From positions 2,232,001 through 2,296,000 of the forward strand of contig NZ_CP114040.1 of assembly GCF_026965555.1 (NCBI RefSeq): DNA of 64,000 nucleotides, written 5' to 3'. The position numbers and the translations under genes are program-made. Source of the stretch: Nannocystis punicea (GTDB lineage: Bacteria > Myxococcota_A > Polyangia > Nannocystales > Nannocystaceae). The notes beneath the pieces are model-generated. The model had not been told where the DNA came from. It did no database searches and worked only from the letters and a program-made list of their open reading frames with translations. Numbering within the stretch: position 1 is the stretch's first letter; each line of letters opens with the position of its first letter. Positions 37,255-50,532 of the stretch are shown one piece after another.

Positions 37255-40200
37255 TCAGCGGCGGGTGAGCGCCTCGAAGCGGGCCCAGTCGGCGGAGGTG
37301 AAGATCGCGTCGACGCCGGGGCGCTGGCGCAGGCCCTCGAGCATGAGGTCGGCGGTCTGCGACTCGCCGAGGGCGACGGAGATCCACCGGCGCGCGCGGG
37401 CCGGGTCGCGCAGGCGGATGCTGGCGTCGACGAGGCGGCGGAGCACGTACTTGCGCATCTGCGGCTCTTCGGCCTCGGCGAGCAGCGGGAGCGCGGCCTC
37501 GAGGTCGCGCACGGACAGGTCGTCGCGACCGGCGCGCTGCCAGGCGAGTCCGCGCAGCAGCAGGGCGTTGCGGTGGTGGCGGAGGTCGTCGGGTCCGGCG
37601 CGCGCGGGCGGCTCCGCGGGCAGGTCGGCGAGGTCGGCGAGGTGATGGCGGATCCGCGCCGGTCGCCACATCAGCTCGAGGCGGCTCGGGTCGATGAAGA
37701 GATCGACCAGCGCGGGGCCGAGGGCGCGTCGGGCGACGAGCGAGAAGTTGTCGGGGTCGCGCATCAGTCGCTGGCGCAGGCGCTGGTGGAACGGCGCATC
37801 GTCGGCCAGGCCGGCGAGCGCGCCGCGCAGCGCGGCGGTGGCGTCGTCGAGCCGACCGTTGCGGGCCAGCAGGTCGATGCGCCACAGCGCCTCCGGGCTG
37901 GCGGCCGGGGCGCCGGCGAGGCGCTCCAGGGCGGCGTCGATCTCGTCCTCGGCGACCAGGCGAGCGATCGCCAGCGACGGCTCGTCGTGCTCCGGCGGCG
38001 AGGTGCCGCGGCGCATGCCGAACAGCTCGATCGCGTGGACCTGGACGTCGGCGACGCTGTCCGGTTGGACAGGTCGGCTGATCACCCGCAGGCGCAGCGG
38101 GCCGGGCGGCGGCGCCCTGGGCGGCGTCGACAGCGGCACGCGGCGCGATTCGCCGTCGTCGGAGACGAGCTCGAGCTGGGCGGTGTCGAGGTCGGGGAAG
38201 TGGCGCATGCCGACGCGGACGCGGCGGGCCTTGCCGGGCGCGAGCGAGAAACCGAGGTAGGCGACGGAGCCGTTGGGCCCGGTGACGGCGGTGACGTGCT
38301 GGTCCGGCCGCTCGGAGCGGTTGCGCGACTCGAAGTTGACGCCGAGCCAGATGTCGTCGCCGTCGACCGGGGTGACCGCGATCGTCAGCTTGGTGCCCCA
38401 CTCGAGGTCGCCGAGCGCGGCCTCGACGGTCAGGGCCGCGGTGCCGCCGTCCCACTCGAGCGGGTACTCGGCGATGACCTGGTCGGAGGATGTCTTGAGG
38501 GACAGGTGGTCTTCGCCGGGGCTGCGGGCGAACGACAGGGGGTCGAAGATCCGCCACGCGGGGTCGAGCGGGCGGTCGAAGCGGAGGCCGAGGCGGGGGC
38601 GGTCGGCGGTGGCGCGGCGGAGGGCTTCGAGCTCGGCCGCCGCCTCGCCGCGGACCCGCAGGTCGAGGCCGGGCAGGGCGGCGCGGCGGGCCGCGAGCGC
38701 GAGCGCGGCGGCGTAGTCGCCGAGCTGGCGCCGGCTGGCGATCGCGCCGGCGAGCGCGCCGGCGGCCAGGTCGGGGCGCTCGGCGGCGGCGAGGTAGTGC
38801 TCGGCGGCCGCGGCGTGCTCGCCGGCGGCGGCGTAGAGATCGGCTGCGCGAAAGAGCATGTCCTCATGGGCATGTCCCGAGAGACGGGCGATGGCGACCA
38901 GCTCGTCGGCGCTGCGGCGCGGCAGACCGAGGGCGGCCAGCTCCTCGGCGTGCTGCCAGGCGTCGAAGAGCGCGGGGTCCTGGACGTCGCCGATCGGGCG
39001 GGCCTCCGGCGCGGGCTGGTCGATGGGGGGCAGCGGCAGGTCGCCGGCGCCGACCACGAAGTAATCGTCGGCGTCGCCGCGCAGCGAGACCAGCAGCTCG
39101 GAGGCGGGGTCGGCGTCGAAGTCGGCGATGGCGCGCAGGGACAGGCCGGAGAGCCGCAGCGGCGCGAGCAGGGCCTCGCCGTCGCTGCGGTAAAGCAGAA
39201 GCTCGGGCGGGGCGATGGCCACGAGGTCGTCGACGCGGTCGCCGTCGAGGTCGGCGTTGTACAGCCAGCGCGGCTCGGCGGCGTCCTCGGGGACGGGGAT
39301 GAACTGACGGGTCGCGAGCGTGTCGCCGTCGAGCGCGAGGATGTAGAGCCCGGCCGGCTCGCCGTACGGCTCGGCCTCGGAGAAGCGGCCGGGAGCCGGG
39401 TACTGGTCGCGCTTGGTCGCGGCGATCCGCAGCTCCCCGCCCATCCGCAGCAGCATCGCGGACTCGATGAAGCCGAGGCTGCGACGGGCGAGGAGGCGCA
39501 GCCGACCGTCGTCGTCGGCCTTCAGCACGCGCAGGTCGTAGGCCGACCACGGCCCGGCGACGACCACGAGCTCGGGGCGACCGTCGCCGTCGAGGTCGCC
39601 GGCGGCGACCGAGCTGAGGTCCGAGGCGGCGGCGTCGGTCGGCGGGTGAGCGGGCCGGGACCGCCACTGCCCGGCCGGGTCGAGGTCGATCTGCCGCAGC
39701 CGGCGCGCGTACGGACCGCTGCCGGTGTAGAGCTCGGGGCGGCCGTCGCCGTCGAGGTCGGCGACCGCGTGGCCGAGGATCCTGCTCTCGGTCCACTCGT
39801 ACACCGGGGCGCCGCCGTCGAGGGGGTGGAGGGCGTAGCGGACGAAGGCGTCGCCGGCCGCGTCGGGGTTGTCGACGCCGAGCAGCAGCAGCGGCGCGCC
39901 GGTCAGCGCGGGCGGCACGATCCGCGGGCTGACGACGAGGTTGCCGATCGGGACCTCGGCCACGCGCGTGAGGTTCGAGTCGGCGCGCAGCACCACCGCC
40001 GTCCCGCGCTGGTCGGCGTGGGTGGTCAGCTCGAGGCGGCCGTCGCCCTCGAAGTCGCCGACGGTGAACTCGTGGGCGCTGCCCGGCCGCTGGCCGATCG
40101 CGGCCCGGGATATGGATGTTCCAAAGGACATGTTTTCAAGGACATGTCCGTAAGTGCGGCGCGGATCGTCGGCGGGCAGGCGGTCGAGGGCGGCGCGGGC

Positions 40201-41736
40201 GGCCGGGAGGTCGCGGCGGTCGAGGGCGGCGGACAGGCGCAGGGCGGCGAGCTCGGGGTCGCCGGCGAGCTCGGGGACGCGGGCGTCGAGGGCGGTGAGG
40301 GCGGCGGCCGCGGCGGTGAAGTTGCGGCTGTCGGCCAGGCGCAGGGCGAGTCTGCGCAGGGCGGCGGCCTGGTCCTCGGGGGTGCGGGCGGCGATGTAGG
40401 CGCCGGCGTGGGCGTCGATGGCGGCGGCCGGGTCGGTCTGGGCGTCGCCCCACTCGCGGTAGGCGCGGGCGAGCGCCGCGGTGCCGCGGTTGTCGGGCAG
40501 GGCGGCGAAGGCGGCGAACAGGCGCGCGGCCTCGTCGGGCTTGCGGGCGACGGTCAGGGCGGCGAGCTGCTCGCGGAGGACGTCGAGGCGGGCGTCGGCG
40601 CGGCGCTCGTGGGCGGCGCGGACGATCGCGCGGGTGGCCGCGACGCCGCCGAGGACGACGACGACGGTGGCGGCGACCGCGACGGCGATCTGCACGAGCC
40701 GCTGGCGCCGGCGCCGGCGCTCGGCCTCGGGGTCGTGGGCGAGCCGCTCGAGCAGCTCGGCCATGCCGGAGTAGCGGCGCGCGGGGTCCTTGGCGAGGCC
40801 GCGCAGGAGCAGGGCGTGCAGCCACTGCGGCACGCGCGGGTCGGGCGAGACCGGCGGCGGCTCGGCGTGGAGCACGTGCTCGGCCAGGGTCTCGAGGGTC
40901 TCGCCGATGAACGGCCGCCGGCCGTGCAGCGCCTCGTAGAGGGTGACGCAGAACGCGAACTGGTCGCTGGCGGCGGTGGCCGGCTCGCGCCGCAGCTGCT
41001 CCGGCGCCATGTAGGCCGGGGTGCCGATCAGCGCGCCGCTGCCGGCGAGGGTCGCCAGCGCCTCGGCGGTGGCCAGGGGGCTCTGGCCCTTCGAGACATG
41101 TCCCGAAGGACCTGTCCTTCCGCGCCGGGTGGCGAGCCCGAAGTCGGCGACGCGGACGCGGCGGTCGGCGCCGACGAGGACGTTGCTCGGCTTGAAGTCG
41201 CGGTGGACGAGGCCGACGTCGTGGGCGGCGCGCAGGCCCTCGCCGGCCTGGCGCAGGGCGTCGACGACCTCGCGCCAGCCGCGGGGCGCCTGCGCCAGCC
41301 AGCGCTGGAGGTCGACGCCGTCGACGTACTCCATGGCGATGAAGACGGCGCCGCGGTACTCGCCGGCCTCGTGGACGGCGACGACGTTGGGGTGGGTGAG
41401 GCGCGCCAGCGCCTGGGCCTCGCGCAGCAGCTGGGCCCGGCCGAACGAGGGGTCGTCGTGGCCGCTGGTCTGGACCAGCTTGAGCGCGACGCGGCGGTCG
41501 AGCTCGTCGTCGTAGCCGGCGTAGACGATCCCCATCGCGCCGCGGCCGACCTCGCGCAGGATGACGAACCGACCGATCCGCGGCGGGTCGGCGGCCTCGC
41601 GCTCGCCCCACTGCTGCGGGGTGGCGCTGGCCACCGTCGCCAGCGGGTCGGGCTCGGGCCGCGCCGGCGGGGCGGTGGTCTCGTCCAGCTCCGGCGCGCC
41701 GGCGCCGGGCGCCTGGGTCTCTCCGAGGCCGGCCAC
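37255..41736 (-). CDS. Ser/Thr protein kinase with transmembrane segment and FG-GAP sensor region
   Basis: A 1493-residue Hanks-type kinase, from a GTG start. The kinase domain is at about 53-325, with GRGAMGIVYAG, VALKL, HRDFKPSN, DFGLA and GTPAYMAPEQ. A membrane helix lies at about 343-369, a helical region at about 375-530, FG-GAP-like repeats (DGDGRPE/LVV type) at about 545-860, then further helical and jelly-roll-like regions. Such a layout could sense an extracytoplasmic ligand and signal inside. Three CATG-family arrays are translated in frame: activation loop (41097-41114, TGPSGHVSKGQS), the junction before the FG-GAP region (40115-40146, ENMSFGTS), and 38857-38874 (EDMLF). All lie in expected loops. 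Confidence 0.88.
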   Translation of the reverse strand: MAGLGETQAPGAGAPELDETTAPPARPEPDPLATVASATPQQWGEREAADPPRIGRFVILREVGRGAMGIVYAGYDDELDRRVALKLVQTSGHDDPSFGRAQLLREAQALARLTHPNVVAVHEAGEYRGAVFIAMEYVDGVDLQRWLAQAPRGWREVVDALRQAGEGLRAAHDVGLVHRDFKPSNVLVGADRRVRVADFGLATRRGRTGPSGHVSKGQSPLATAEALATLAGSGALIGTPAYMAPEQLRREPATAASDQFAFCVTLYEALHGRRPFIGETLETLAEHVLHAEPPPVSPDPRVPQWLHALLLRGLAKDPARRYSGMAELLERLAHDPEAERRRRRQRLVQIAVAVAATVVVVLGGVAATRAIVRAAHERRADARLDVLREQLAALTVARKPDEAARLFAAFAALPDNRGTAALARAYREWGDAQTDPAAAIDAHAGAYIAARTPEDQAAALRRLALRLADSRNFTAAAAALTALDARVPELAGDPELAALRLSAALDRRDLPAARAALDRLPADDPRRTYGHVLENMSFGTSISRAAIGQRPGSAHEFTVGDFEGDGRLELTTHADQRGTAVVLRADSNLTRVAEVPIGNLVVSPRIVPPALTGAPLLLLGVDNPDAAGDAFVRYALHPLDGGAPVYEWTESRILGHAVADLDGDGRPELYTGSGPYARRLRQIDLDPAGQWRSRPAHPPTDAAASDLSSVAAGDLDGDGRPELVVVAGPWSAYDLRVLKADDDGRLRLLARRSLGFIESAMLLRMGGELRIAATKRDQYPAPGRFSEAEPYGEPAGLYILALDGDTLATRQFIPVPEDAAEPRWLYNADLDGDRVDDLVAIAPPELLLYRSDGEALLAPLRLSGLSLRAIADFDADPASELLVSLRGDADDYFVVGAGDLPLPPIDQPAPEARPIGDVQDPALFDAWQHAEELAALGLPRRSADELVAIARLSGHAHEDMLFRAADLYAAAGEHAAAAEHYLAAAERPDLAAGALAGAIASRRQLGDYAAALALAARRAALPGLDLRVRGEAAAELEALRRATADRPRLGLRFDRPLDPAWRIFDPLSFARSPGEDHLSLKTSSDQVIAEYPLEWDGGTAALTVEAALGDLEWGTKLTIAVTPVDGDDIWLGVNFESRNRSERPDQHVTAVTGPNGSVAYLGFSLAPGKARRVRVGMRHFPDLDTAQLELVSDDGESRRVPLSTPPRAPPPGPLRLRVISRPVQPDSVADVQVHAIELFGMRRGTSPPEHDEPSLAIARLVAEDEIDAALERLAGAPAASPEALWRIDLLARNGRLDDATAALRGALAGLADDAPFHQRLRQRLMRDPDNFSLVARRALGPALVDLFIDPSRLELMWRPARIRHHLADLADLPAEPPARAGPDDLRHHRNALLLRGLAWQRAGRDDLSVRDLEAALPLLAEAEEPQMRKYVLRRLVDASIRLRDPARARRWISVALGESQTADLMLEGLRQRPGVDAIFTSADWARFEALTRR

Positions 41737-41805
41737 GTCGGGCCGCAGGCTACCACGCCCGCGGGCCGGGCCCCACGCGCGGATTCGGCCGGCGCGGTCC
41801 GGTGC

Positions 41806-42957
<1,152 letters not shown>

Positions 42958-42997
42958 GGGACAGGTGACACGAAACGAGAGACGGTGAGCCCGCGGC

Positions 42998-43417
42998 TCA
43001 CAGGCCGGCGAGCTCGAGGCCGCTGAAGAAGAAGCCGATCTCGTAGGCGGCGGTCTCGGGCGCGTCGGAGCCGTGGGTGGCGTTGCGCTCGATGCTGGTG
43101 CCGAAGCGGCCGCGGAGGGTCTCCTTGGGCGCCTTGGTGGCGTCCGTCGGGCCCATCAGGTTGCGCCAGCGGGCGATCGCGTCCTCGCCCTCGAGCACCA
43201 TGGCGACGACCGGACCCTCGGTCATGAAGGTGACGAGGCTGCGGAAGAACGGGCGCGCCGAGTGGACGGCGTAGAAGCCCTCGGCCTGGGCGGTGGAGAG
43301 GCGGAGGCTCTTGATCGCGACGAGGCGCAGGCCGGACTCCTGGAGCGCGGCGAGGATCCCGCCCTGGTGACCGGCGGCGACGGCGTCAGGCTTGATGATG
43401 GCGAAGGTGCGTTGCAT
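42998..43417 (-). CDS. ndk: nucleoside diphosphate kinase
   Basis: A 139-residue enzyme that transfers phosphate from ATP to other nucleoside diphosphates. The active-site His is at residue 115 in IERNATHGSDAPETAAYEI, and KPDAVAAGHQGGI and GPVVAMVLEGEDAI are the expected binding segments. The length is standard. It lies on the same strand as rlmN, 40 bases away, probably in one operon. Confidence 0.97.
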   Translation of the reverse strand: MQRTFAIIKPDAVAAGHQGGILAALQESGLRLVAIKSLRLSTAQAEGFYAVHSARPFFRSLVTFMTEGPVVAMVLEGEDAIARWRNLMGPTDATKAPKETLRGRFGTSIERNATHGSDAPETAAYEIGFFFSGLELAGL

Positions 43418-43564
43418 GCGATTCGTGGCGCGCAGGCTAGCAGAGGCGCGCGGGGCGTAAAGAGGCGGGCGCGTGACGGGGCGCAAGTATCGCCTGTGCG
43501 CCGCGTCGCCGGGCCTGCGGGCGGCGATTGCTGCCGATACGAGTGCGGTCACAGTTGCCGGTCG

Positions 43565-44131
43565 ATGCGCTGGGCACTCCTCGGGCTGCTGTCGATCGGG
43601 CCGCTGCCGCTGCCGGCGGCCGCGAAGGCGCAGTGCCCGGCCTGGCGCGAGGGACAGGCGATGGGCTGCTTCCGCGGCTACCTGCGCGTCGACCCGGCCG
43701 CGCTGGTGCTCTCCGAGTACCGCCCCGGCGTGGCGATCGGCGGCTCGATCGGGGCGTTCCGGGCCACCGACGGGTTCGCCGTCGCGTTCGGCGGGCGCGT
43801 CGGCTACGACATGGTCGACCGCCACACCCGCGGCTTCGACCGCACCCTGCACCTGTCGCCCGAGCTGCGGCTGGGCGTCGTCAACCGGCGCGCGTTCGGC
43901 TACGCGCTGCTGCGCGGCGGCTACAGCCGCCGCTTCGACGCCGGGCGGGCCCGCCTCGACTTCGGCGGCGCGGCCGATGCGTTTCACTACGGGCTCGGCT
44001 TCGGAGTGTGGACCCGCGTCGGCGAGCGGTTCCTGATCGGGGCCGAGGGGGTGGTCGACATGGTGCAGTTCAAGGATCGCGGCGTCGCCGAGACGTTCTT
44101 CCTGTCGCTGACCCTCGGCTCGTGGCTGTGA
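43565..44131 (+). CDS. outer-membrane beta-barrel-like protein, unknown function
   Basis: A 188-residue protein with a signal peptide (about 1-23, LLSIGPLPLPAAAKA). It has alternating amphipathic strands with aromatic girdles (VAIGGSIGAFRATDGFAVAF, AFGYALLRGGYSRRF, FHYGLGFGVWTRVGERFLIG) and a C terminus FFLSLTLGSWL. A small eight-stranded barrel is inferred. A tandem paralog follows at 44223 and is frameshifted. No family name can be assigned. Confidence 0.7.
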   Translation: MRWALLGLLSIGPLPLPAAAKAQCPAWREGQAMGCFRGYLRVDPAALVLSEYRPGVAIGGSIGAFRATDGFAVAFGGRVGYDMVDRHTRGFDRTLHLSPELRLGVVNRRAFGYALLRGGYSRRFDAGRARLDFGGAADAFHYGLGFGVWTRVGERFLIGAEGVVDMVQFKDRGVAETFFLSLTLGSWL

Positions 44132-44222
44132 GCGGAATTGCCGCGTGACCGATCGGGTGTTTGCGAGCCGGGCCGGACTCGGCCACCCTGAGGACGTGTC
44201 GGTGGTGTTGGCGACGATCTTG

Positions 44223-44778
44223 ATGTCGAGCTCGACGCCGGCGGCGGCGGACCCGTGCCCGACCTGGTCCGAGAGGACAGACGATGGACTGCATGCGCGG
44301 CTACGCGGTCGTGTCGCCGGTCGGCCTGACGAGCCAGCGCGAGGGGGTCGGCCTCGGGGCGGGCGCGGCGCTCGGCCTGTACCGCACGCACCGACGCTTC
44401 GGCGCGGCGCTCGGGCTCCGCTTCGGCTACGGGTTGACCCCGCGCCTGCGCGACGCCCCGGGTTATCGCGAGCACGCGCTGGCGGCCGGGCCGGAGCTGC
44501 GGCTCGGCCTGGCGCTGCCGCGGGTGTTCGCGTTCGTGCTGGCCCGCGGCGGCTACTCGCACCAGCTCTACCGCGGCGGCCCCGACTTCCGCACGTCGAT
44601 CCTCGATCCCGGGAAGGGCGGCCACGGCGGGCACGTCGGCGGCGGGCTCGGGGCCTGGGGCCGGCTCGGTCGCCGGCTCCTGATCGGCGGCGAGGTGGCG
44701 GTCGACGCGGTGCAGATCGGCGGCCGCGAGTGGCAGCCGCGGGCGTCGGTGCTGCTGACCCTCGGGGCATGGCTTTGA
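44223..44778 (+). pseudogene. frameshifted tandem paralog of the outer-membrane protein
   Basis: The signal-like MSSSTPAAADPCPTW in one frame continues as CMRGYAVVSPVGL in the next. Alignment of the DNA with the preceding gene around CPAWREGQAMGC shows one extra base near 44274 (GAGAGGACAG against GAGGGACAG). Downstream of the shift the frame is open to 44778 and keeps barrel-like strands and a C-terminal VLLTLGAWL. If translated from an internal start at 44284 the product would lack a secretion signal. Confidence 0.72.
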
Positions 44779-44799
44779 GGGCATGTTCTCATGGACATG
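44768..44799. repeat. 14-bp-period array, three units
   Basis: CATG at 44768, 44782 and 44796. It overlaps the last codons of the frameshifted paralog. Confidence 0.9.
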
Positions 44800-44956
44800 T
44801 GAAAACCTGCGGCGAGCCCCGAGCCCGGCGGTCGGCCAGACTCCACGAATCGCAGCTCGAGCGCGGCGAAGTGCGCGAAGAAGGGCGCCTCAAAGGGCAT
44901 GTCGGCGGCGCAGGCGCGCGCCGCCCGTGACGACCCGCATGTTCTGGCTTTGAGGA

Positions 44957-44988
44957 CATGCTCGTCAAGACAGATGCTTCAGGACACG
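44957..44988. repeat. 14-bp-period array, degenerate
   Basis: CATG 44957, a degenerate core 44971 and CACG 44985. Single units also occur at 44898 and 44938. Confidence 0.7.
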
Positions 44989-44992
44989 TCGC

Positions 44993-45083
44993 CACAGCAG
45001 CTCGGCGCGTCGGCGGCCAGGCGGGTGGCGACCAGCCGGCCAGCCGGCGCTGGCGGAGGCCGCATGGTGAACCGGCGGGCGCT
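44993..45083 (-). pseudogene. decayed duplicate of the peptide-binding lipoprotein gene tail
   Basis: CACAGCAGCTCGGCGCG here matches CACAGCAGCTCGACGCG at 45133 in the real gene, and similarity continues for about 85 bases (GGCCAGGCGGGTGGCG against GGCCAGCGGGTGGCG). The offset is 140 bp. CATG arrays flank the copy on both sides. Confidence 0.78.
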
Positions 45084-45126
45084 GTCTTGAAGGACATGCT
45101 CTCAAAGACATGCCCTTCAGGGCATG
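45081..45126. repeat. 14-bp-period array, four units
   Basis: GCTG 45081, CATG 45095, 45109 and 45123. It overlaps the stop codon of the peptide-binding lipoprotein gene, whose last residues NMP are encoded by it. Confidence 0.88.
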
Positions 45127-46880
45127 TTCGGGCACAGCAGCTCGACGCGCAGGCCGGCCAGCGGGTGGCGGACCAGGCCGCCGAGCCAGCGCTGGTGGAG
45201 GAACCACGCGCTCGGCTGGTCGATCGGCCGCACCGGCATCTGCTCGCCGAGGCGGGCCTGCAGGCCGCGGGCGGCCTCGTCGCGGGCCGGGCCTGGCGGC
45301 AGGGCGGCGAAGGCGGCGTAGGCGGCGTCGTAGGCCGGATCGCAGAAGCCGGCCAGGTTGTCGGCGGCGCCGCAGGTCATGGACGACAGGAAGTTGCTCG
45401 GGTCGAGGTAGTCGGCGTCGAAGCGGAGGCCGAACAGGTGCGCTCCGGCGCGCAGGCCGGGGTCGAACAGGAAGTTGTCGCGCGGGGTGAAGCGGAGGTC
45501 GACGCCGAGCGGGCGCAGGAACTCGCGCATGAGCGCGGCCTCCTGCCGTTCGGGCTCGCTGGGGCCGCCCCAGTAAGTTAATAAGAATGTCCTTCCGGAC
45601 AGGCCGGCGTCGGCGAGGATCTGCAGCGCGCCGTCGAGGTCGCGCTGCGCCGTGGCGTCGTCCAAATCGAGGCGCGGCGAGACCTCGCGCGGGAGGACGC
45701 TGGCGCTGGCCTCGGCCCACGCGCCGTTGCGCACGACCTCGAGGTAGCGCGGGACGTCGATCGCGCGGGCGATCGCCCGGCGCAGCGCCAGGTTCTCGCG
45801 CGCGCGGGCCGGATCGGGGTGGTGGCCGATCTCGGGGCTCGCCATGTTGAAGTAGAGGAGGTCGACCGCGGCGACCGGGAATTTTTCGAGACCTGTCCCG
45901 GGGGGCAGGGCCCCGGGGACAGGTCGGCCGAGCGCAACGACCTCGGCGAACTGCGCCTGGCCGGGGACGATCGCCGCCAGCTCGCCGGCCTGGAAGGCGC
46001 GCAGGGCCGGCTCGCCGTGCTGGAAGTGGGTGAGGATCACGCGCGCGGCCGCGGGGACGTGCGTGCACGGGAGCGGGGGGCGATCGGGCGGCTGCGGGTA
46101 GGGGCGCGGCGCGCGGCCCTCGGCGGCGACGAGGACTGCCGTGCGCGGGTACTCGCTGGCCGCGTGGTCGAAGCGGTAGGGGCCGCTGCCGACCGGGTGT
46201 TTGGCGAAGCGCGGGCGCTCGGGGCCGGAGCCGTCGTAGTAGTCGACGCACTCGGGCGGGACGATCGCCAGCGCCGGGTGGGCGAGGAGCGCCGCGAACT
46301 CCGGTTGCGGGCGCGTGAGCCGGATCGTCACGGTGCCGGCGACATCGTCGAAGTCGATCGGCGCGGGCGCCCTGGAGGTCGCTCGATGCCAATCGTCGAG
46401 GCCGGCGACGCGGCCGGCCAGCAGCGACCAGGCGGCGTGCTTGCCGGGCGTGACGCGCAGCAGCGAGGCGGCGACGTCGCCGGCGCGGACCGGGCGCGCC
46501 TGGTCTTTGAGACAGGCATCACCGTGGAACTGTGGACCTTCCCGCAGACGCAAGGAATAAGTGAGACCATCGGGGCTGATCTCCGGGAGGTCGGTGAGCA
46601 GCTCCGGCACGAGGCGTGGGGGATCGGCGTGGGGATCCCAGTCGAGGAGCGTGTCGTAGATCTGTGAGGTGAGTCGGCGGCTGACGGAGTCGGCGGCGTC
46701 GGCTGGATCCAGCGAGTGAAACGCGGTCTCCAGGCCGAGGTGGACGGTGCGCTCGCCCGCGGTCTGCGGGGCCGATCCGGCTGCGCCGTCCCCGCTGTCG
46801 ACCTCGGTGTGACGAGAGCATGCGACGAGCGCGAGGGCCAGGCACGCGAGCGCGGCGCGAGGCGTGGTAAGCCTTCGGCC

Positions 46881-46904
<24 letters not shown>
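45117..46904 (-). CDS. ABC-type peptide/oligopeptide-binding lipoprotein (SBP family 5)
   Basis: About 595 residues. The signal peptide ends in lipobox ALVAC. The family 5 solute-binding fold includes LTSQIYDTLLDWDPHADPPRL, ISPDGLTYSLRLREG, HPVGSGPYRF and NLALRRAIARAIDVPRYL. It captures peptides or similar ligands for an importer, but no permease or ATPase genes are nearby, so it is an orphan. The only usable upstream start is a GTG at 46904, which overlaps the divergent dnaE start by 24 bases. Two in-frame arrays encode loops: 45892-45923 with CCTG/CAGG cores and 45586-45603. A decayed copy of its 3' end lies downstream. Confidence 0.83.
45892..45923. repeat. 14-bp-period array with CCTG/CAGG cores
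   Basis: CCTG 45892, CAGG 45906 and CAGG 45920 in exact register, inside the lipoprotein gene. In the first pair the cores are complementary to each other, and TCC-CGGG-GGG between them also pairs. The stem is conserved although the core changed. Confidence 0.82.
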
Positions 46905-50525
<3,621 letters not shown>

Positions 50526-50532
50526 CGGCGGC

